A stretch of 6,430 bases of DNA from Lachnospiraceae bacterium (GTDB lineage Bacteria > Bacillota > Clostridia > Lachnospirales > Lachnospiraceae), in NCBI GenBank assembly GCA_003535955.1, contig DPZM01000131.1, positions 1-6,430 on the forward strand, given 5' to 3'. The notes beneath the pieces were generated by a model that was given only the letters and a program-made list of their open reading frames with translations, did not search any database and had not been told where the DNA came from. Below, piece by piece: positions 6,360 to 6,430 of the stretch. How positions within the stretch are numbered: position 1 is the first letter of the stretch; every line of letters begins with the position of its first letter. The position numbers and the translations under genes are program-made.

Positions 6360-6387
6360 GAGCTGCCGTTTTACGGCAGCTCTTTTT
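6360..6387 (+). terminator. Strong intrinsic terminator, rightward
   Basis: GAGCTGCCGT (6360-6369) and ACGGCAGCTC (6373-6382) form a perfect 10-bp stem with a TTT loop, followed by TTTTT. This is a textbook rho-independent terminator on the plus strand, yet no plus-strand gene precedes it in the window. The stem is also present in minus-strand RNA, where it is not followed by a T-tract but comes directly before the leftward terminator-like hairpin. It may stop antisense transcription entering from the left, or serve as a structural hairpin in the leader. Confidence 0.65.
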
Positions 6388-6430
6388 GTTCACAGAAAAA
6401 ACACAGAATTATGAAATTTGCGTCACAAAT
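6388..6430. repeat. Short A/T-rich end segment with an 11-bp-spaced direct repeat
   Basis: CACAGAA occurs at 6391-6397 and again at 6402-6408, 11 bp apart, which would put both copies on about the same face of the helix. An inverted pair ATTTG/CAAAT is seen near 6416-6430 (spacer of 5 bases). On the minus strand CATAAT (6414-6409) resembles a -10 box, but any -35 would lie outside the window. No gene end could be assigned in this segment. Two copies of a 7-mer are weak evidence for a binding site. Confidence 0.2.

Noticed and set aside
6360..6382. The perfect inverted repeat as an origin of transfer
   Set aside because: Inverted repeats near transfer operons can mark oriT, but there is no recognisable nick motif and no adjacent relaxase gene. 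The T-tract after the stem fits a terminator better.
6411..6430. Possible plus-strand gene start (ATG AAA TTT GCG) at the right edge
   Set aside because: Only six codons are visible and no ribosome binding site precedes it, so it cannot be supported.

Overview
The window is an internal piece of an integrative and conjugative element (ICE) of the Tn1549 / Clostridioides difficile CTn4-like type, from a low-to-moderate G+C Firmicute, most likely a gut clostridium such as a member of the Lachnospiraceae. That placement rests on gene order and on protein families recalled from memory; no search was run. All genes are on the minus strand, so the transfer operon reads from right to left.

Layout in transcription order (right to left): a 159-base leader (6272-6430) with tandem hairpins and two terminator-like structures facing opposite ways; a 451-residue soluble, acidic protein of uncertain family (4916-6271) in the place where related elements usually carry a PcfB/DUF3801 accessory protein; a VirD4/TraG-type coupling ATPase of 805 residues, clearly longer than usual (2496-4913); a 93-base intergenic gap; a small Maff2-like protein with two membrane helices and a signal-peptide-like N-terminus (2052-2402); a TrbL/VirB6-like polytopic membrane protein with a signal peptide (906-2036); a PrgI/VirB3-like membrane protein (466-903); and the first 153 residues of a VirB4-type ATPase that runs off the left edge (1-460).

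The gene junctions are 2, 15, 2 and 5 bases apart except for the single 93-base gap after the coupling protein, so these genes are probably co-transcribed. Together they encode the coupling protein, probable pilin-like subunit, inner-membrane channel and one motor of a Gram-positive type IV secretion system. No relaxase, origin of transfer, integrase, excision gene, cargo gene, tRNA, rRNA, CRISPR array or insertion sequence was seen.

The parts that depart from the textbook module are the large protein in the PcfB position, an insertion of roughly 90 residues in front of the VirD4 Walker B motif together with a 140-residue charged C-terminal tail, and the structured leader. In that leader a short hairpin separates a strong Shine-Dalgarno sequence from the first gene's start codon.
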